From: Nocardioides albidus
Lineage (GTDB): Bacteria; Actinomycetota; Actinomycetes; Propionibacteriales; Nocardioidaceae
NCBI RefSeq assembly: GCF_006335005.1
Contig: NZ_VDMP01000015.1
Span: 13,344 to 77,343, forward strand
Direction: 5' to 3'
Length of the DNA stretch: 64,000 nucleotides
A program made the translations under genes and the position numbers. Positions within the stretch are counted from its first letter, which is position 1, and the number at the start of each line of letters is the position of its first letter. This document shows positions 30,228 to 39,312 of the stretch, piece by piece. The notes under the pieces were generated by a model. The model was not told where the DNA came from and did no database searches. It saw only the letters and a list, made by a program, of their open reading frames with translations.

Positions 30228-31310
30228 TCAGTCCTCGAGGGCCGCGAGGCGGGCGGCCATGTCGGCGTCGACGCAGGAGTCGAGGACCGGCTGGAGGTCG
30301 CCGTCGAGGACGTGGTCGAGGTTGTAGGCCTTGTAGCCGGTGCGGTGGTCGGAGATGCGGTTCTCGGGGAAGTTGTAGGTGCGGATCCGCTCGGACCGGT
30401 CGACGGTGCGGACCTGGCTGCGCCGGGCGTCGCTCGCCTCGGCGTCGGCGGCCTCCTGGGCGGCCTGCAGCAGGCGCGCCCGCAGGATGCGCATCGCCTG
30501 GTCCTTGTTCTGCAGCTGCGACTTCTCGTTCTGGCAGCTGACGACGATCCCGGTCGGCAGGTGGGTGATCCGCACGGCCGAGTCGGTGGTGTTGACGCTC
30601 TGCCCGCCCGGGCCCGAGGAGCGGAAGACGTCGATGCGCAGGTCGTTCTCGTTGATGTCGACGTCGACCTGCTCGGCCTCGGGCATCACGAGCACGCCGG
30701 CGGCGCTGGTGTGGATCCGGCCCTGCGACTCGGTCACGGGGACGCGCTGCACGCGGTGGACGCCGCCCTCGAACTTCAACAGCGCGTACGGCGTCTGGCC
30801 CGGCCCCGATGTCCCGGCGCTGCCGGTGCTCTTGACCGCGACCGTGACGGACTTGTAGCCGCCGAGATCGGACTCGGTGGCGTCGAGGATCTCGGTCTTC
30901 CATCCGCGCCGCTCGGCGTAGCGGGTGTACATGCGCAGCAGGTCGCCGGCGAACAGCGCACTCTCCTCGCCGCCCTCCCCCGACTTCACCTCGAGCAGGA
31001 CGTCCTTGTCGTCGGCCGGGTCGCGGGGCACGAGCAGCCGGCGCAGCCGCTCCGCCGCGTCCTCGCGCTGGGCGAGCAGGGTGTCGACCTCGTCGGCGAA
31101 GCTCGGGTCGTCGTCGGCCAGCTCGCGAGCAACGTCGGCGTCCTCGCCGTACCGCTGCCACTCCCGCCAGGTCGCGATGACGGCGTTGAGCTCGGCATAG
31201 CGGCGGTTGAGGGTGCGCGCCAGCCGGGCGTCGGCGTGGGTCTCGGGAAGCGCCAGCCGGGACTCGAGCTCGGCATGCTCGGCGAGCATGCCCTCGACGG
31301 CTTCGAACAC
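30228..31310 (-). CDS. prfA: Peptide chain release factor 1
   Basis: A 360-aa RF1 that terminates at UAA/UAG. The GGQ motif is in [20 protein letters not shown] and the codon-recognition region precedes it. GAAGGAG lies before the GTG. It has its own leader after the rpmE terminator, including a perfect CCCCGGACGTCCGGGG palindrome at 31335-31350. The prfA-prmC-tsaC-wecA run is tightly packed and probably one transcript. Confidence 0.97.
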   Translation of the reverse strand: MFEAVEGMLAEHAELESRLALPETHADARLARTLNRRYAELNAVIATWREWQRYGEDADVARELADDDPSFADEVDTLLAQREDAAERLRRLLVPRDPADDKDVLLEVKSGEGGEESALFAGDLLRMYTRYAERRGWKTEILDATESDLGGYKSVTVAVKSTGSAGTSGPGQTPYALLKFEGGVHRVQRVPVTESQGRIHTSAAGVLVMPEAEQVDVDINENDLRIDVFRSSGPGGQSVNTTDSAVRITHLPTGIVVSCQNEKSQLQNKDQAMRILRARLLQAAQEAADAEASDARRSQVRTVDRSERIRTYNFPENRISDHRTGYKAYNLDHVLDGDLQPVLDSCVDADMAARLAALED

Positions 31311-31371
31311 CTGGACTCCTTCGGCGACATGTTTCCCCGGACGTCCGGGGACCGGGCCGGGACAAATACGA

Positions 31372-31406
31372 AGCGCCGGCCGTCCGCGGGGCGGACGACC
31401 GGCGCT
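31372..31406 (-). terminator. Terminator after rpmE
   Basis: Two 16-nt arms (31372-31387 and 31391-31406) pair with one mismatch around a 3-nt loop, 10 nt past the rpmE stop. On the minus strand it is followed by TTCGTATTTG, a weak T-rich run. Confidence 0.75.
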
Positions 31407-31415
31407 CGGAGACGG

Positions 31416-31631
31416 CTACTTCTTGCCGACGTTGGCGTAGCGGGCCTCGAAACGGGCCACGCGGCCGCCGGTGTCGAGGATCTTCTGCTTGCCGGTGTAG
31501 AACGGGTGGCACTGCGAGCACACGTCGGCGTGGATCGAGCCGGACGTCGCGGTGCTGCGGGTGGTGAACGACGCGCCACAGGTGCAGGTCACCTGGGTCA
31601 CGACGTAGTCGGGGTGGATGTCCTTCTTCAT
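31416..31631 (-). CDS. rpmE: 50S ribosomal protein L31, zinc-binding (C+) form
   Basis: A 71-aa L31 with four zinc-ligand cysteines, C16, C18, C38 and C41. This is the form used under zinc-replete conditions; no C-minus paralogue is in the window. It has its own promoter and terminator between rho and prfA. Confidence 0.97.
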   Translation of the reverse strand: MKKDIHPDYVVTQVTCTCGASFTTRSTATSGSIHADVCSQCHPFYTGKQKILDTGGRVARFEARYANVGKK

Positions 31632-31697
31632 GGTGTCCTCTCACGGGGGTCCGGGTCGCACCACGGGTTGTGGAGCGTGAACCGGAGCCAACAGACG

Positions 31698-31726
31698 ATT
31701 CTACGGGCCGGTCCGCGCCCGCCCAA
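31698..31726 (-). promoter_or_regulatory. Promoter of rpmE
   Basis: On the minus strand, TTGGGC (31726-31721), a 17-bp spacer and TAGAAT (31703-31698) form a housekeeping-type promoter, leaving a leader of about 60 nt before rpmE. Confidence 0.6.
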
Positions 31727-31764
31727 ATGCCGGCGCGGGATCCCGGCGGGCCTCGGCCCCGGGG

Positions 31765-33714
31765 TCAGTCGCGCTGGACCTTCAGGAGGAACTCGTAGTT
31801 CGTCCGGGTGTTCCGCAGACGCTGCAGCAGCGCGGCGTGCGCCTCGGCGCGGTCGCCCTCCGCCAGCTCCTTGCGCAGCTTCCAGATGATCTCGAGCTCC
31901 TCCTTGCCGAGCAGCAGCTCCTCGCGGCGGGTCGCCGAGGCGACCACGTCGATGGCCGGGAACTGCCGCTTCTCCGCGAAGTCGCTGCGCAGCCGCAGCT
32001 CGAGGTTCTCGGTGCCCCGGAGCTCCTCGAAGAACACCTCGTCCACCCGCGAGCCCGAGTCGACGACCGCGGTCGCGAGGATCGTGAGCGAGCCGCCGTT
32101 CTCGATGTTGCGCGCCGCCCCGAAGAAGCGCTTCGGGGGGAACAGCGCCGACGAGTCGACACCGCCCGACAGGATCCGCCCGCTCGCGGGAGCGGCCAGG
32201 TTGTAGGCCCGGCCCAGGCGGGTCAACCCATCGAGGAGGATCACGACGTCGTGGCCGAGCTCGACGAGCCTCTTGGCCCGCTCGACCGCGAGCTCGGCGA
32301 CCGTCGTGTGGTCGATCGCGGGACGGTCGAAGGTGCTCGCGATGACCTCGCCCTTGATCGAGCGCTCGAAGTCGGTGACCTCCTCGGGCCGCTCGTCGAC
32401 GAGGACGACCATGAGATGGCACTCGGGGTTGTTGGCCGTGATCGCGTTGGCGATCGACTGGAGCAGCGTCGTCTTGCCCGCGCGGGCGGGCGAGACGATG
32501 AGACCGCGCTGGCCCTTGCCCACCGGGGCGGCCATGTCGATCAGCCGGCCCGTGAGGTCGTCCGGGCCGATCTCGAGGCGCAGCCGCTCGGTCGGCGACA
32601 CCGGCGTCAGCTGGGTGAACTCGACCCGGTTCTTCGCCTGCTCGGGGTCAACGCCGTTGATCGCCTCGATGCGCACCATCGGGTTGAACTTCTCGCGCCG
32701 CTCCCCGTCGCGGGGCTGACGCACCTGGCCGCTGACGGCGTCGCCGCGGCGCAGGCCGTACTTGCGGACCATCGAGAGCGAGAGATAGACGTCGTCGACA
32801 CCGGCGAGATAGCCGCCGGTCCGCACGAACGCGTAATTGTCGAGCACGTCGAGGATGCCGGCCGCGGGCACCAGGATGTCGTCCTCGCGCACCTCGGTGT
32901 CGGGCTCGCGGGTCGTCCGGTTCGGACGGTCGCGATCGCGCCCGCGGCGGCGACGGTTGCGCCGGCTGCCGCCCTCGCCGTCGTCGTCGAGGTCGTCGCT
33001 GTCGCCGGCGCCCCTGGCCTGGTCCGGCGCCTTGGCCTGGTCCTGGCGGTCGCTCTGCTGGTTCTGCCTGCCCTGGCCCGGCTGGTCCTGCCTCTGCTGG
33101 CCCTTGCCCTGAGCGTCCTGCCTGCCCTGGGTCTCGGACTTGGCCTGCTCCTGCTTGGGCTGCTCCTGCTTGGCCTGCTCCTGCTTGGGCTGGCCGTCCC
33201 GCTTCGCCTGGCCGTCCTGCTTGGGCTGGCTGTCCTGCTTGGGCTGGCCGTCCTGCTTGGGCTGGCCGTCCTGCTTGGGCTGGTCCTGCTTCGCCTGGCC
33301 GTCCTGCTTGGGCTGGCGCTGCGCACGCTGGCGCTGCTGCACCCGCGGCTGGTCGGACTTCGGGGGCGCCTCGGACTGCTCGGACTGCTCGGCCTTGGGC
33401 TGATCGGCCTTGGGCTGCTCGGCCTTGGGCTGCTCGCTCCGGGGCTGCTCCGGCCGCTCGGGCGGCGCGCTGCGCGTCGTGGCGGCTCCGGCCTGGGCGG
33501 CCTTGATCGCGTCGACGAGGGCGGCCTTCTTCATCGAGCCGGCACCGCGGATGCCCATGCCGCCTGCCATCGCCTTGAGGTCGGCGAGCAGCATGCCGTT
33601 CAATCCACCCGCGCGCTTCTTCGGGGCCGTCGAGCCGGCCGTGGAGGCGGCCGTGGAGGCGACCGTGGAGTCGGCCGCCGGGGCGGGCGCGGTGGATTCG
33701 GAGGTCTCGGTCAC
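31765..33714 (-). CDS. rho: Transcription termination factor Rho
   Basis: A 649-aa Rho, far longer than the 419-aa E. coli protein. Residues 1-75 include a Rho N-terminal helical motif (LNGMLLADLKAMAGGMGIRGAGSMKKAALVDAI). Residues ~75-265 are a disordered Gln/Lys/Pro/Asp-rich insertion. The RNA-binding fold follows (VPAAGILDVLDNYAFVRTGGYLAGVDDVYLS), then the ATPase with P-loop SPARAGKTTLLQ, VLVDERPEEVTDFERS and LDGLTRLGRAYNLAAPASGR. The GTG at 33714 has GAAGGAC upstream. The gene has its own 185-bp leader after thrB. Confidence 0.96.
   Translation of the reverse strand: MTETSESTAPAPAADSTVASTAASTAGSTAPKKRAGGLNGMLLADLKAMAGGMGIRGAGSMKKAALVDAIKAAQAGAATTRSAPPERPEQPRSEQPKAEQPKADQPKAEQSEQSEAPPKSDQPRVQQRQRAQRQPKQDGQAKQDQPKQDGQPKQDGQPKQDSQPKQDGQAKRDGQPKQEQAKQEQPKQEQAKSETQGRQDAQGKGQQRQDQPGQGRQNQQSDRQDQAKAPDQARGAGDSDDLDDDGEGGSRRNRRRRGRDRDRPNRTTREPDTEVREDDILVPAAGILDVLDNYAFVRTGGYLAGVDDVYLSLSMVRKYGLRRGDAVSGQVRQPRDGERREKFNPMVRIEAINGVDPEQAKNRVEFTQLTPVSPTERLRLEIGPDDLTGRLIDMAAPVGKGQRGLIVSPARAGKTTLLQSIANAITANNPECHLMVVLVDERPEEVTDFERSIKGEVIASTFDRPAIDHTTVAELAVERAKRLVELGHDVVILLDGLTRLGRAYNLAAPASGRILSGGVDSSALFPPKRFFGAARNIENGGSLTILATAVVDSGSRVDEVFFEELRGTENLELRLRSDFAEKRQFPAIDVVASATRREELLLGKEELEIIWKLRKELAEGDRAEAHAALLQRLRNTRTNYEFLLKVQRD
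33144..33321 (-). repeat. In-frame hexapeptide repeat tract inside rho
   Basis: This DNA encodes repeats of QPKQDG/QAKQDG followed by QPKQEQ-type units, with an 18-bp period. It lies in the disordered insertion of Rho; the slippage-prone repeat predicts length variation between strains. Confidence 0.8.
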
Positions 33715-33724
33715 GTGAGTCCTT

Positions 33725-33741
33725 CCCACGTATCTCGTGGG
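33725..33741 (-). promoter_or_regulatory. Hairpin in the rho leader
   Basis: On the minus strand CCCACG-AGATA-CGTGGG forms a perfect 6-bp stem ending ten bases before the GTG, close to the ribosome-binding region. The remainder of 33742-33899 shows nothing I can assign beyond the rho leader; no clear promoter hexamers were found. Confidence 0.4.
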
Positions 33742-33899
33742 TTCCACGATCGGATGCGGCGCGGAACACGCACTGGTCTGATTCTGCGAAGGCCCGCCCG
33801 ACCGATGCCGAGGTGGACCTGGAAAGAAGGGGCGAGTCGAGCTCGCCGGGGCGCCGAGAACTGCGGCGCAGCGTCAATGTACCACCACGGTGGTGCGGA

Positions 33900-34820
33900 T
33901 CAGGCTGCTCCGTCGTCCGGCGCGGCGCCCGTGCCGTCGACCGTCAGGGCGTGGACGCCCCAGCCCGCCGGGCACCGCGCGACCAGGTCCTCGGCGCCGG
34001 AGGAGCCGGGACCGTCGGTGAAGGCGAGCACGGTGGGACCGGCGCCGGAGATCACCGCGGGGACGCCGTCGCGGCGCAGCGCCTCGACGAGCGCGAGGCT
34101 CTCGGGCATGGCGGGCCGGCGGTACTCCTGGTGCAGCCGGTCCTCGGTGGCGCGCATCAGCTCCTCGGGATGGCCCGAGAGTGCCGCGACCAGCAGCGCA
34201 GCGCGTCCGGCGTTGGCCGCCGCGTCGCCATGGGGTACGGCGGCCGGGAGCAGCCCGCGCGCGGCCTTGGTCGCGACCGGCGTGGTGGGCACGAACACGA
34301 CCGCACCGACGCGGGGGTCGACGCTGCCGCGGACCGCCCAGAAGGTGCCGTCGCCGTCCTGGCCGGAGATCACGAAGCCTCCGAGCAGGGCCGGCGCCAC
34401 GTTGTCCGGATGGCCCTCGAGCTGCGCTGCCAGGTCGAGCAGCGCGGCGTCGTCGAGGAGGAGCCGTCCGCCGGCGACCAGCTCGCGCGCCAGCCACACG
34501 CCGGCGACGATCGCGGCCGACGAGGAGCCGAGCCCCCGGGCGTGCGGGATGACGTTGGTGCAGGAGAGCCGCAGCCCGGTCGGCTGCTTGCCGAGCCGGT
34601 CGAAGGTGGCGCGCATCGCCCGGACCACGAGGTGCCGCTCGTCGAGGGGCACCGCGCCCTCGCCGTACCCGCTCACCTCGACCCGCAGGCCCTCGGCGAG
34701 CACCTCGGCCTCGAGCCGGTCGTGCAGGTCGAGGGCGAGGCCGAGGGTGTCGAACCCGGGACCGAGGTTGGCCGAGGTCGCGGGCACGCGCACCCGGACC
34801 GGGCCGTCGACGAAGGTCAC
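33900..34820 (-). CDS. thrB: Homoserine kinase
   Basis: A 306-aa GHMP kinase that phosphorylates L-homoserine for threonine synthesis. Motifs are [23 protein letters not shown] at the N-terminus, the ATP-binding [17 protein letters not shown] and the C-terminal [15 protein letters not shown]. Its GTG overlaps the thrC stop as GTGA (34817-34820). Last gene of the hom-thrC-thrB operon. Confidence 0.96.
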   Translation of the reverse strand: MTFVDGPVRVRVPATSANLGPGFDTLGLALDLHDRLEAEVLAEGLRVEVSGYGEGAVPLDERHLVVRAMRATFDRLGKQPTGLRLSCTNVIPHARGLGSSSAAIVAGVWLARELVAGGRLLLDDAALLDLAAQLEGHPDNVAPALLGGFVISGQDGDGTFWAVRGSVDPRVGAVVFVPTTPVATKAARGLLPAAVPHGDAAANAGRAALLVAALSGHPEELMRATEDRLHQEYRRPAMPESLALVEALRRDGVPAVISGAGPTVLAFTDGPGSSGAEDLVARCPAGWGVHALTVDGTGAAPDDGAA

Positions 34821-35899
34821 AGACCGGCTGCCTGGGCGGCGGCGTCGACCTCGGCGTCGACCACGACATCGGGCAGGGCCAGGCCGTCGAGCGCGGTGGC
34901 GATGTCCTTGAGCCCGTGACCGGTGACCGTGATCGCGACGGTGGCGCCCTGGTAGGACTCCCCCGCGTCGAGCTCGGCGAGCAGCCCGGCGATGCCGGCG
35001 GCGGACGCGGGCTCCACGAAGACGCCGTCGTTGGCGGCGAGGGCCTTCTGGGCGGCGAGGATCTGGCCGTCGGAGACCGCGGCGAAGCGACCGCCCGACT
35101 CGTCGCGGGCGGCCTCGGCCAGCTTCCACGACGCCGGGTTGCCGATCCGGATCGCCGTGGCCCGGGTCTCGGGATCGGGGAACGGCTCACCGGTCACCAG
35201 CGGGGCCGCGCCCTCGGCCTGGAAGCCGCGCATGACCGGCTTGCGCGAGGCACGGCCGAGGGCGGCGTACTGCGTGTAGCCGAGCCAGTAGGCCGAGATG
35301 TTGCCGGCGTTGCCGACCGGCAGGAGGTGGAAGTCGGGCGCGTCGCCGAGGAAGTCGACGACCTCGAACGCGGCGGTCTTCTGGCCCTCCAGCCGGTGCG
35401 GGTTGACCGAGTTGACCAGCGCGACGGGGTACTTCCACGCCATCTCCCGCGCCATCCGCAGACAGTCGTCGAAGTTGCCGCGCACCTGGATGACCTGGGA
35501 GCCGTGGAGCACCGCCTGCGCCATCTTGCCGGCGGCGATCTTGCCCTCGGGCACCAGCACGATCGGGGTGACGCCGGCCTTCGCGGCGTACGCCGCCATC
35601 GACGCGGACGTGTTGCCGGTCGAGGCGCACACCACGGCCTTGGCGCCCTCGTGGACGGCGACCGACAGCGCGGTGGTCATGCCACGGTCCTTGAACGACC
35701 CGGTGGGGTTGTTGCCCTCGACCTTGAGCCACACCTGGGCACCCGTCAGCCCCGAGAGCCACTCGGAGTGGACCAGCGGCGTGCCGCCCTCGCGCAGGGT
35801 CACGGCCGGGGTGTCCTGGGGGATGTCGAGGAGCTCGCGGTACTCCTCGATGACGCCGCGCCACTGGCCGTTGGCCTGGCCGTTGGGGGTGTTGCTCAT
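34817..35899 (-). CDS. thrC: Threonine synthase
   Basis: A 360-aa PLP enzyme (K70 in PTGSFKDRG) converting O-phosphohomoserine to threonine. Other motifs are [20 protein letters not shown] and [16 protein letters not shown]. The ATG at 35899 follows GAAGAG at good spacing; an in-frame GTG at 35905 would instead overlap the hom stop as GTGA, so either start is possible. Confidence 0.96.
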   Translation of the reverse strand: MSNTPNGQANGQWRGVIEEYRELLDIPQDTPAVTLREGGTPLVHSEWLSGLTGAQVWLKVEGNNPTGSFKDRGMTTALSVAVHEGAKAVVCASTGNTSASMAAYAAKAGVTPIVLVPEGKIAAGKMAQAVLHGSQVIQVRGNFDDCLRMAREMAWKYPVALVNSVNPHRLEGQKTAAFEVVDFLGDAPDFHLLPVGNAGNISAYWLGYTQYAALGRASRKPVMRGFQAEGAAPLVTGEPFPDPETRATAIRIGNPASWKLAEAARDESGGRFAAVSDGQILAAQKALAANDGVFVEPASAAGIAGLLAELDAGESYQGATVAITVTGHGLKDIATALDGLALPDVVVDAEVDAAAQAAGL

Positions 35900-35901
35900 G
35901 C

Positions 35902-37206
35902 TCACTCTTCGGTTCCCTCGACGCGCATCACCGAGGTGACCTCGCGCACGATGTCCATGCCACGCAGGTGGTCGACGGTCGCGGCGAGCGCCGCATCCGT
36001 CGCCTCGTGCGAGACCACGACGAGCTGGGCGTCGTCGCCCCGCCCCTCCTGACGAACGGTCTGGATCGAGACGCCGTGCTCGGCGAAGGCCAATGCCACC
36101 GCCGCGAGCACGCCCGCCTTGTCGTCGACGTCGATGGCGACGTGGTAGCGGGTGCGGGTCTCCCCCATCGGCAGCACGGCCCGGTCGGCGTACGCCGACT
36201 CACCGACGCCGCGCGTGCCCTGGCGGTGGTTGCGGGCGACCGTGACGAGGTCACCGAGGACGGCGCTCGCCGTCGGGGAGCCACCGGCGCCGGGGCCGTA
36301 GAACATCAGCTGGCCGGCGGCCTCGGACTCCACGAACACCGCGTTGTACGCCTCACGCACGCTGGCCAGCGGGTGCGACCTCGGGATCATCGCCGGGTGG
36401 ACGCGGACGCTGACCGCCTCCTCACCCTGATCGTCGGTGCGCAGCTCGGCGATCGCGAGCAGCTTGACGACGCTGTCCATGTCGCGGGCCGAGCGGACGT
36501 CGCCGGCACTGACCTCGGTGATGCCCTCACGGTGCACGTCGTTGGCGGTCACCCGGGAGTGGAACGCCAGGCTCGCCAGGATCGCGGCCTTCGCCGCGGC
36601 GTCGAAGCCCTCGACGTCGGCGGTCGGGTCGGCCTCGGCGTACCCGAGCGCCTGGGCCTCCTCGAGCGCATCGCCGAAGCCGGCGCCCGAGGTGTCCATC
36701 TTGTCGAGGATGAAGTTGGTCGTGCCGTTGACGATGCCGAGCACCCGGGTCACCTTGTCACCGGCCAGCGACTCCCGCAGGGGGCGCAGGATCGGGATGG
36801 CGCCGGCGACGGCCGCCTCGTAGTAGAGGTCGCGACCGGCCTTCTCCGCGGCCTCGAACAGCGTCGCTCCGTCCTCGGCGAGCAGGGCCTTGTTGGCCGT
36901 GACGACCGAGGCGCCGTGCTCGAGCGCGGACAGGATGAGCGAGCGGGCCGGCTCGATGCCGCCGATGACCTCGATCACGACGTCGACGTCGTCGCGCGCG
37001 ACGAGGGCCGCCGCATCCGTGGTGAGCAGCTCGGCCGGGACCTCCACCTCGCGAGCGCCGTCGAGGCGTCGTACGGCGACCCCGGCCAGCTCCACCGGGG
37101 CCCCGATCCGGGCGGCCAGGTCGTCGGCCTGCTCACGGAGGAGGCGCACGACCTGCGACCCCACCGACCCGCAGCCGAGCACGGCAACCTTGAGAGGACT
37201 GTTCAC
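35902..37206 (-). CDS. hom: Homoserine dehydrogenase
   Basis: A 434-aa NAD(P)-dependent enzyme reducing aspartate semialdehyde to homoserine, the branch point to threonine and methionine. The Rossmann motif is [14 protein letters not shown]; catalytic-domain signatures are [29 protein letters not shown] and [14 protein letters not shown]. The C-terminal ACT domain ([31 protein letters not shown]) is the usual threonine feedback site. TACGAT (37218-37213, minus strand) is six bases before the GTG. Confidence 0.97.
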   Translation of the reverse strand: MNSPLKVAVLGCGSVGSQVVRLLREQADDLAARIGAPVELAGVAVRRLDGAREVEVPAELLTTDAAALVARDDVDVVIEVIGGIEPARSLILSALEHGASVVTANKALLAEDGATLFEAAEKAGRDLYYEAAVAGAIPILRPLRESLAGDKVTRVLGIVNGTTNFILDKMDTSGAGFGDALEEAQALGYAEADPTADVEGFDAAAKAAILASLAFHSRVTANDVHREGITEVSAGDVRSARDMDSVVKLLAIAELRTDDQGEEAVSVRVHPAMIPRSHPLASVREAYNAVFVESEAAGQLMFYGPGAGGSPTASAVLGDLVTVARNHRQGTRGVGESAYADRAVLPMGETRTRYHVAIDVDDKAGVLAAVALAFAEHGVSIQTVRQEGRGDDAQLVVVSHEATDAALAATVDHLRGMDIVREVTSVMRVEGTEE

Positions 37207-37283
37207 CCCCAGATCGTATCGGCGGCCGTGGACCCTCCCGTCAGCGACGGCAGAACGCGGACACCTTGCGGCCCGCGGCGGGC

Positions 37284-38225
37284 TCAGGGAACGGTGACGA
37301 CCACCTTGCCCGTGACCCGGCCGGTCTCCAGCCGCTCCTGGGCGGCGACGAGGTCGGCGAGTCCGAAGACCGAGTCGATCACGACGGTGAGCCGGCCCGC
37401 GTCGGCGAGCGCCGCGGCCTCCTCCAGGGCCGCCCCGTCGGCGGCGACCATGATCCGCTCGAGACCGGTGGCACCGGCGGCCCGCAGCGCCTCGACCGCG
37501 CCGTCGGGGAAGCCGGTGATGGTGATGACGGCGGTCCCCTCCTTCACCGCGCCGCGCGGCGGGACGCCGTCGCCGATGGTCGAGAGCACCACGTCGACCG
37601 GCTCGATCGCGGCCAGCGCGGCCTGGTCGCGGTAGTCGACCGTCTCATCGGCACCGAGCTCGGCGAGGAGGGCGTGCTTGGCCGGGCTGGCCGTCGCGAC
37701 GACGTGGGCGCCGCGCGCCTTGGCGACCTGGACGGCGAGGTGGCCGACTCCGCCGGCGCCGCCGAGCACGAGCACCCGCTCGCCGGCGGCGTCGCCGACG
37801 AGACCGGCCGCCTCGAAGGCATGCCAGGCGGTGAGCACGGCCAGCGGAGCGGCGCCCTGCTGCTCGACCTTCCACGAGGTCGGCGCCTTCGCCAGATCGG
37901 CCGCCGGTACGGCGACGAGCTCGGCCAGGGTGTGCGCCGCGCGCGGGAAGCGGGCCAGCCCGAACACCGCGTCACCGACCTCGAGCGACGTCACCGCCGC
38001 ACCGGTCGCGACCACCTCGCCGGCCACGTCCCACCCCGGCAGGGGTGAGTACTCGATCGGGCCGACGTCGCTCCCGGCCGCCCGGATCTTCACGTCGATC
38101 GGGTTGAGGCCGACGGCGGCGACGCGCACGAGCACCTCGTCGTCCGCGGGGACGGGGTCGGCGATCTCGACCAGCTCGATGACCTCGGCCGCGGCGCCGG
38201 CCGCGCTGTAGCGCACTGCGCGCAT
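37284..38225 (-). CDS. NADP-dependent oxidoreductase (zinc-less MDR, quinone oxidoreductase-like)
   Basis: A 313-aa MDR-family reductase with an N-terminal GroES-like domain (VRVAAVGLNPIDVKIRAAG, PGWDVAGEVVATG) and a Rossmann domain (VLVLGGAGGVGHLAVQVAKARGAHVVATAS). No structural zinc cysteines are seen. Substrate unknown. AGGAGAAGTC precedes the ATG. It is divergent from a GlxA-type regulator, with four copies of a 12-bp repeat directly upstream. Confidence 0.85.
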   Translation of the reverse strand: MRAVRYSAAGAAAEVIELVEIADPVPADDEVLVRVAAVGLNPIDVKIRAAGSDVGPIEYSPLPGWDVAGEVVATGAAVTSLEVGDAVFGLARFPRAAHTLAELVAVPAADLAKAPTSWKVEQQGAAPLAVLTAWHAFEAAGLVGDAAGERVLVLGGAGGVGHLAVQVAKARGAHVVATASPAKHALLAELGADETVDYRDQAALAAIEPVDVVLSTIGDGVPPRGAVKEGTAVITITGFPDGAVEALRAAGATGLERIMVAADGAALEEAAALADAGRLTVVIDSVFGLADLVAAQERLETGRVTGKVVVTVP

Positions 38226-38236
38226 GACTTCTCCTC

Positions 38237-38283
38237 CGTGTTCTCTGGCGTGTTCTCTGGCGTGTTCTCGCCGTGTTCTCTGG
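38237..38283 (+). repeat. Four copies of a 12-bp repeat in a divergent promoter region
   Basis: CGTGTTCTCTGG occurs at 38237, 38249 and 38272, with a truncated copy CGTGTTCTC at 38261. The array starts 12 nt upstream of the oxidoreductase ATG (minus strand) and lies in the 136-bp divergent gap with the GlxA-type regulator. Confidence 0.8.
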
Positions 38284-38361
38284 CTTGCGGAGCCTCAAGC
38301 CTCCCGGCAGAACGGATCGCTCACCAGTGGCCGGATGGTCGATATATGTCATGATCTGGCC

Positions 38362-39312
38362 ATGCGTCCCGCCACCCCGCACCGCATTGGCGTCGTGGCC
38401 CTGCCGGGCGTCTACGCCTACGAGCTCGGCATCGCCTCGCGGTTCTTCGGCGCCGCCGCGGTCGACGGCCGGCCCGCCTACGAGGTGGTGACGTGCAGCC
38501 TGGACGGGCGGCCGGTCACGACCTCCGCCGACTTCTCGGTCACCGTGGCCGCGGACCGCTCGGTGCTCGACGAGGTCGACACGATCGTCGTACCTCCGTG
38601 GGACACGGCCCTCGACGGCGCGGACCCGATCGGGCTCGCGGGCCGTCCCCAGCGGGTGGTGTCGTACTGCACCGGCGCCTTCACCGTCGCCGCCTCCGGA
38701 CGGCTGGACGGCCGGGCCGCCACGACCCACTGGCGCAAGGCGGAGCGGTTCCGGGCCGCGTTCCCGCAGGTCGACCTCCGGCCGGACGCCCTGTTCGTCG
38801 ACGAGGGCGACGTCCTGACCGCGGCGGGCGCCTCGGCCGCGATCGACCTGACCCTGCACATCATCGCCAAGGACCTCGGCGCGGCGGTGGCCGGCGACGT
38901 GTCGCGGGCGACCCTCGCCCCGCCGCACCGCGGCGGCGGGCAGTCGCAGTTCGTCGCGCGTCCCGTCGTGGCCGAGGGCCCGGGGACCACCTCCGACGTC
39001 CGCGCCTGGCTCCTGGACCGCCTCGACCGGCCGGTCAGCCTGGACGAGGTCGCCTCCGCCTTCGGCCTGAGCGTGCGGACGATCACGAGGAGGTTCCGCG
39101 CGGAGACCGGTGTCACCCTCGGCGACTGGCTGGCCCAGGCCCGGGTCGAGCGGGCCAAGGAGCTGCTGGAGACCACCGACGCGGGCGTCGACCGGGTCGC
39201 CGACCTCGCCGGGTTCGGTACGGCGGCCGCGCTGCGCAAGCACTTCCGCGACCGCGTGGGGCTGTCCCCGCAGCAGTACCGCTCCCGCTTCTCGGTGCGG
39301 GCGCTCAACTAG
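38362..39312 (+). CDS. GlxA-family AraC-type transcriptional regulator with DJ-1/PfpI domain
   Basis: A 316-aa regulator. Residues ~8-170 form a DJ-1/PfpI-like ligand domain (RIGVVALPGVYAYELGIASRFFG; SYCTGAFTVAASGRLDGRAATTHW, with Cys in the nucleophile-elbow position). Residues ~215-310 form two AraC helix-turn-helix units (VSLDEVASAFGLSVRTITRRFRAETG; DRVADLAGFGTAAALRKHFRDRVGLSPQQYR). It probably controls the divergent oxidoreductase. I start at the ATG at 38362; upstream frame is repeat sequence. It overlaps the convergent MFS gene by four bases. Confidence 0.87.
   Translation: MRPATPHRIGVVALPGVYAYELGIASRFFGAAAVDGRPAYEVVTCSLDGRPVTTSADFSVTVAADRSVLDEVDTIVVPPWDTALDGADPIGLAGRPQRVVSYCTGAFTVAASGRLDGRAATTHWRKAERFRAAFPQVDLRPDALFVDEGDVLTAAGASAAIDLTLHIIAKDLGAAVAGDVSRATLAPPHRGGGQSQFVARPVVAEGPGTTSDVRAWLLDRLDRPVSLDEVASAFGLSVRTITRRFRAETGVTLGDWLAQARVERAKELLETTDAGVDRVADLAGFGTAAALRKHFRDRVGLSPQQYRSRFSVRALN

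Noticed and set aside
33883..33895. CACCAC-G-GTGGTG as terminator of thrB or operator of rho
   Set aside because: Stem of six with a one-base loop is sterically poor as a hairpin, and nothing else supports an operator.
31837..34911. A 1024-aa open frame antisense to rho and thrB
   Set aside because: The Leu-rich 'LLGLAVLLGL' repeats are the reverse of the Rho Q/K/P repeat codons; no start signals or family match.
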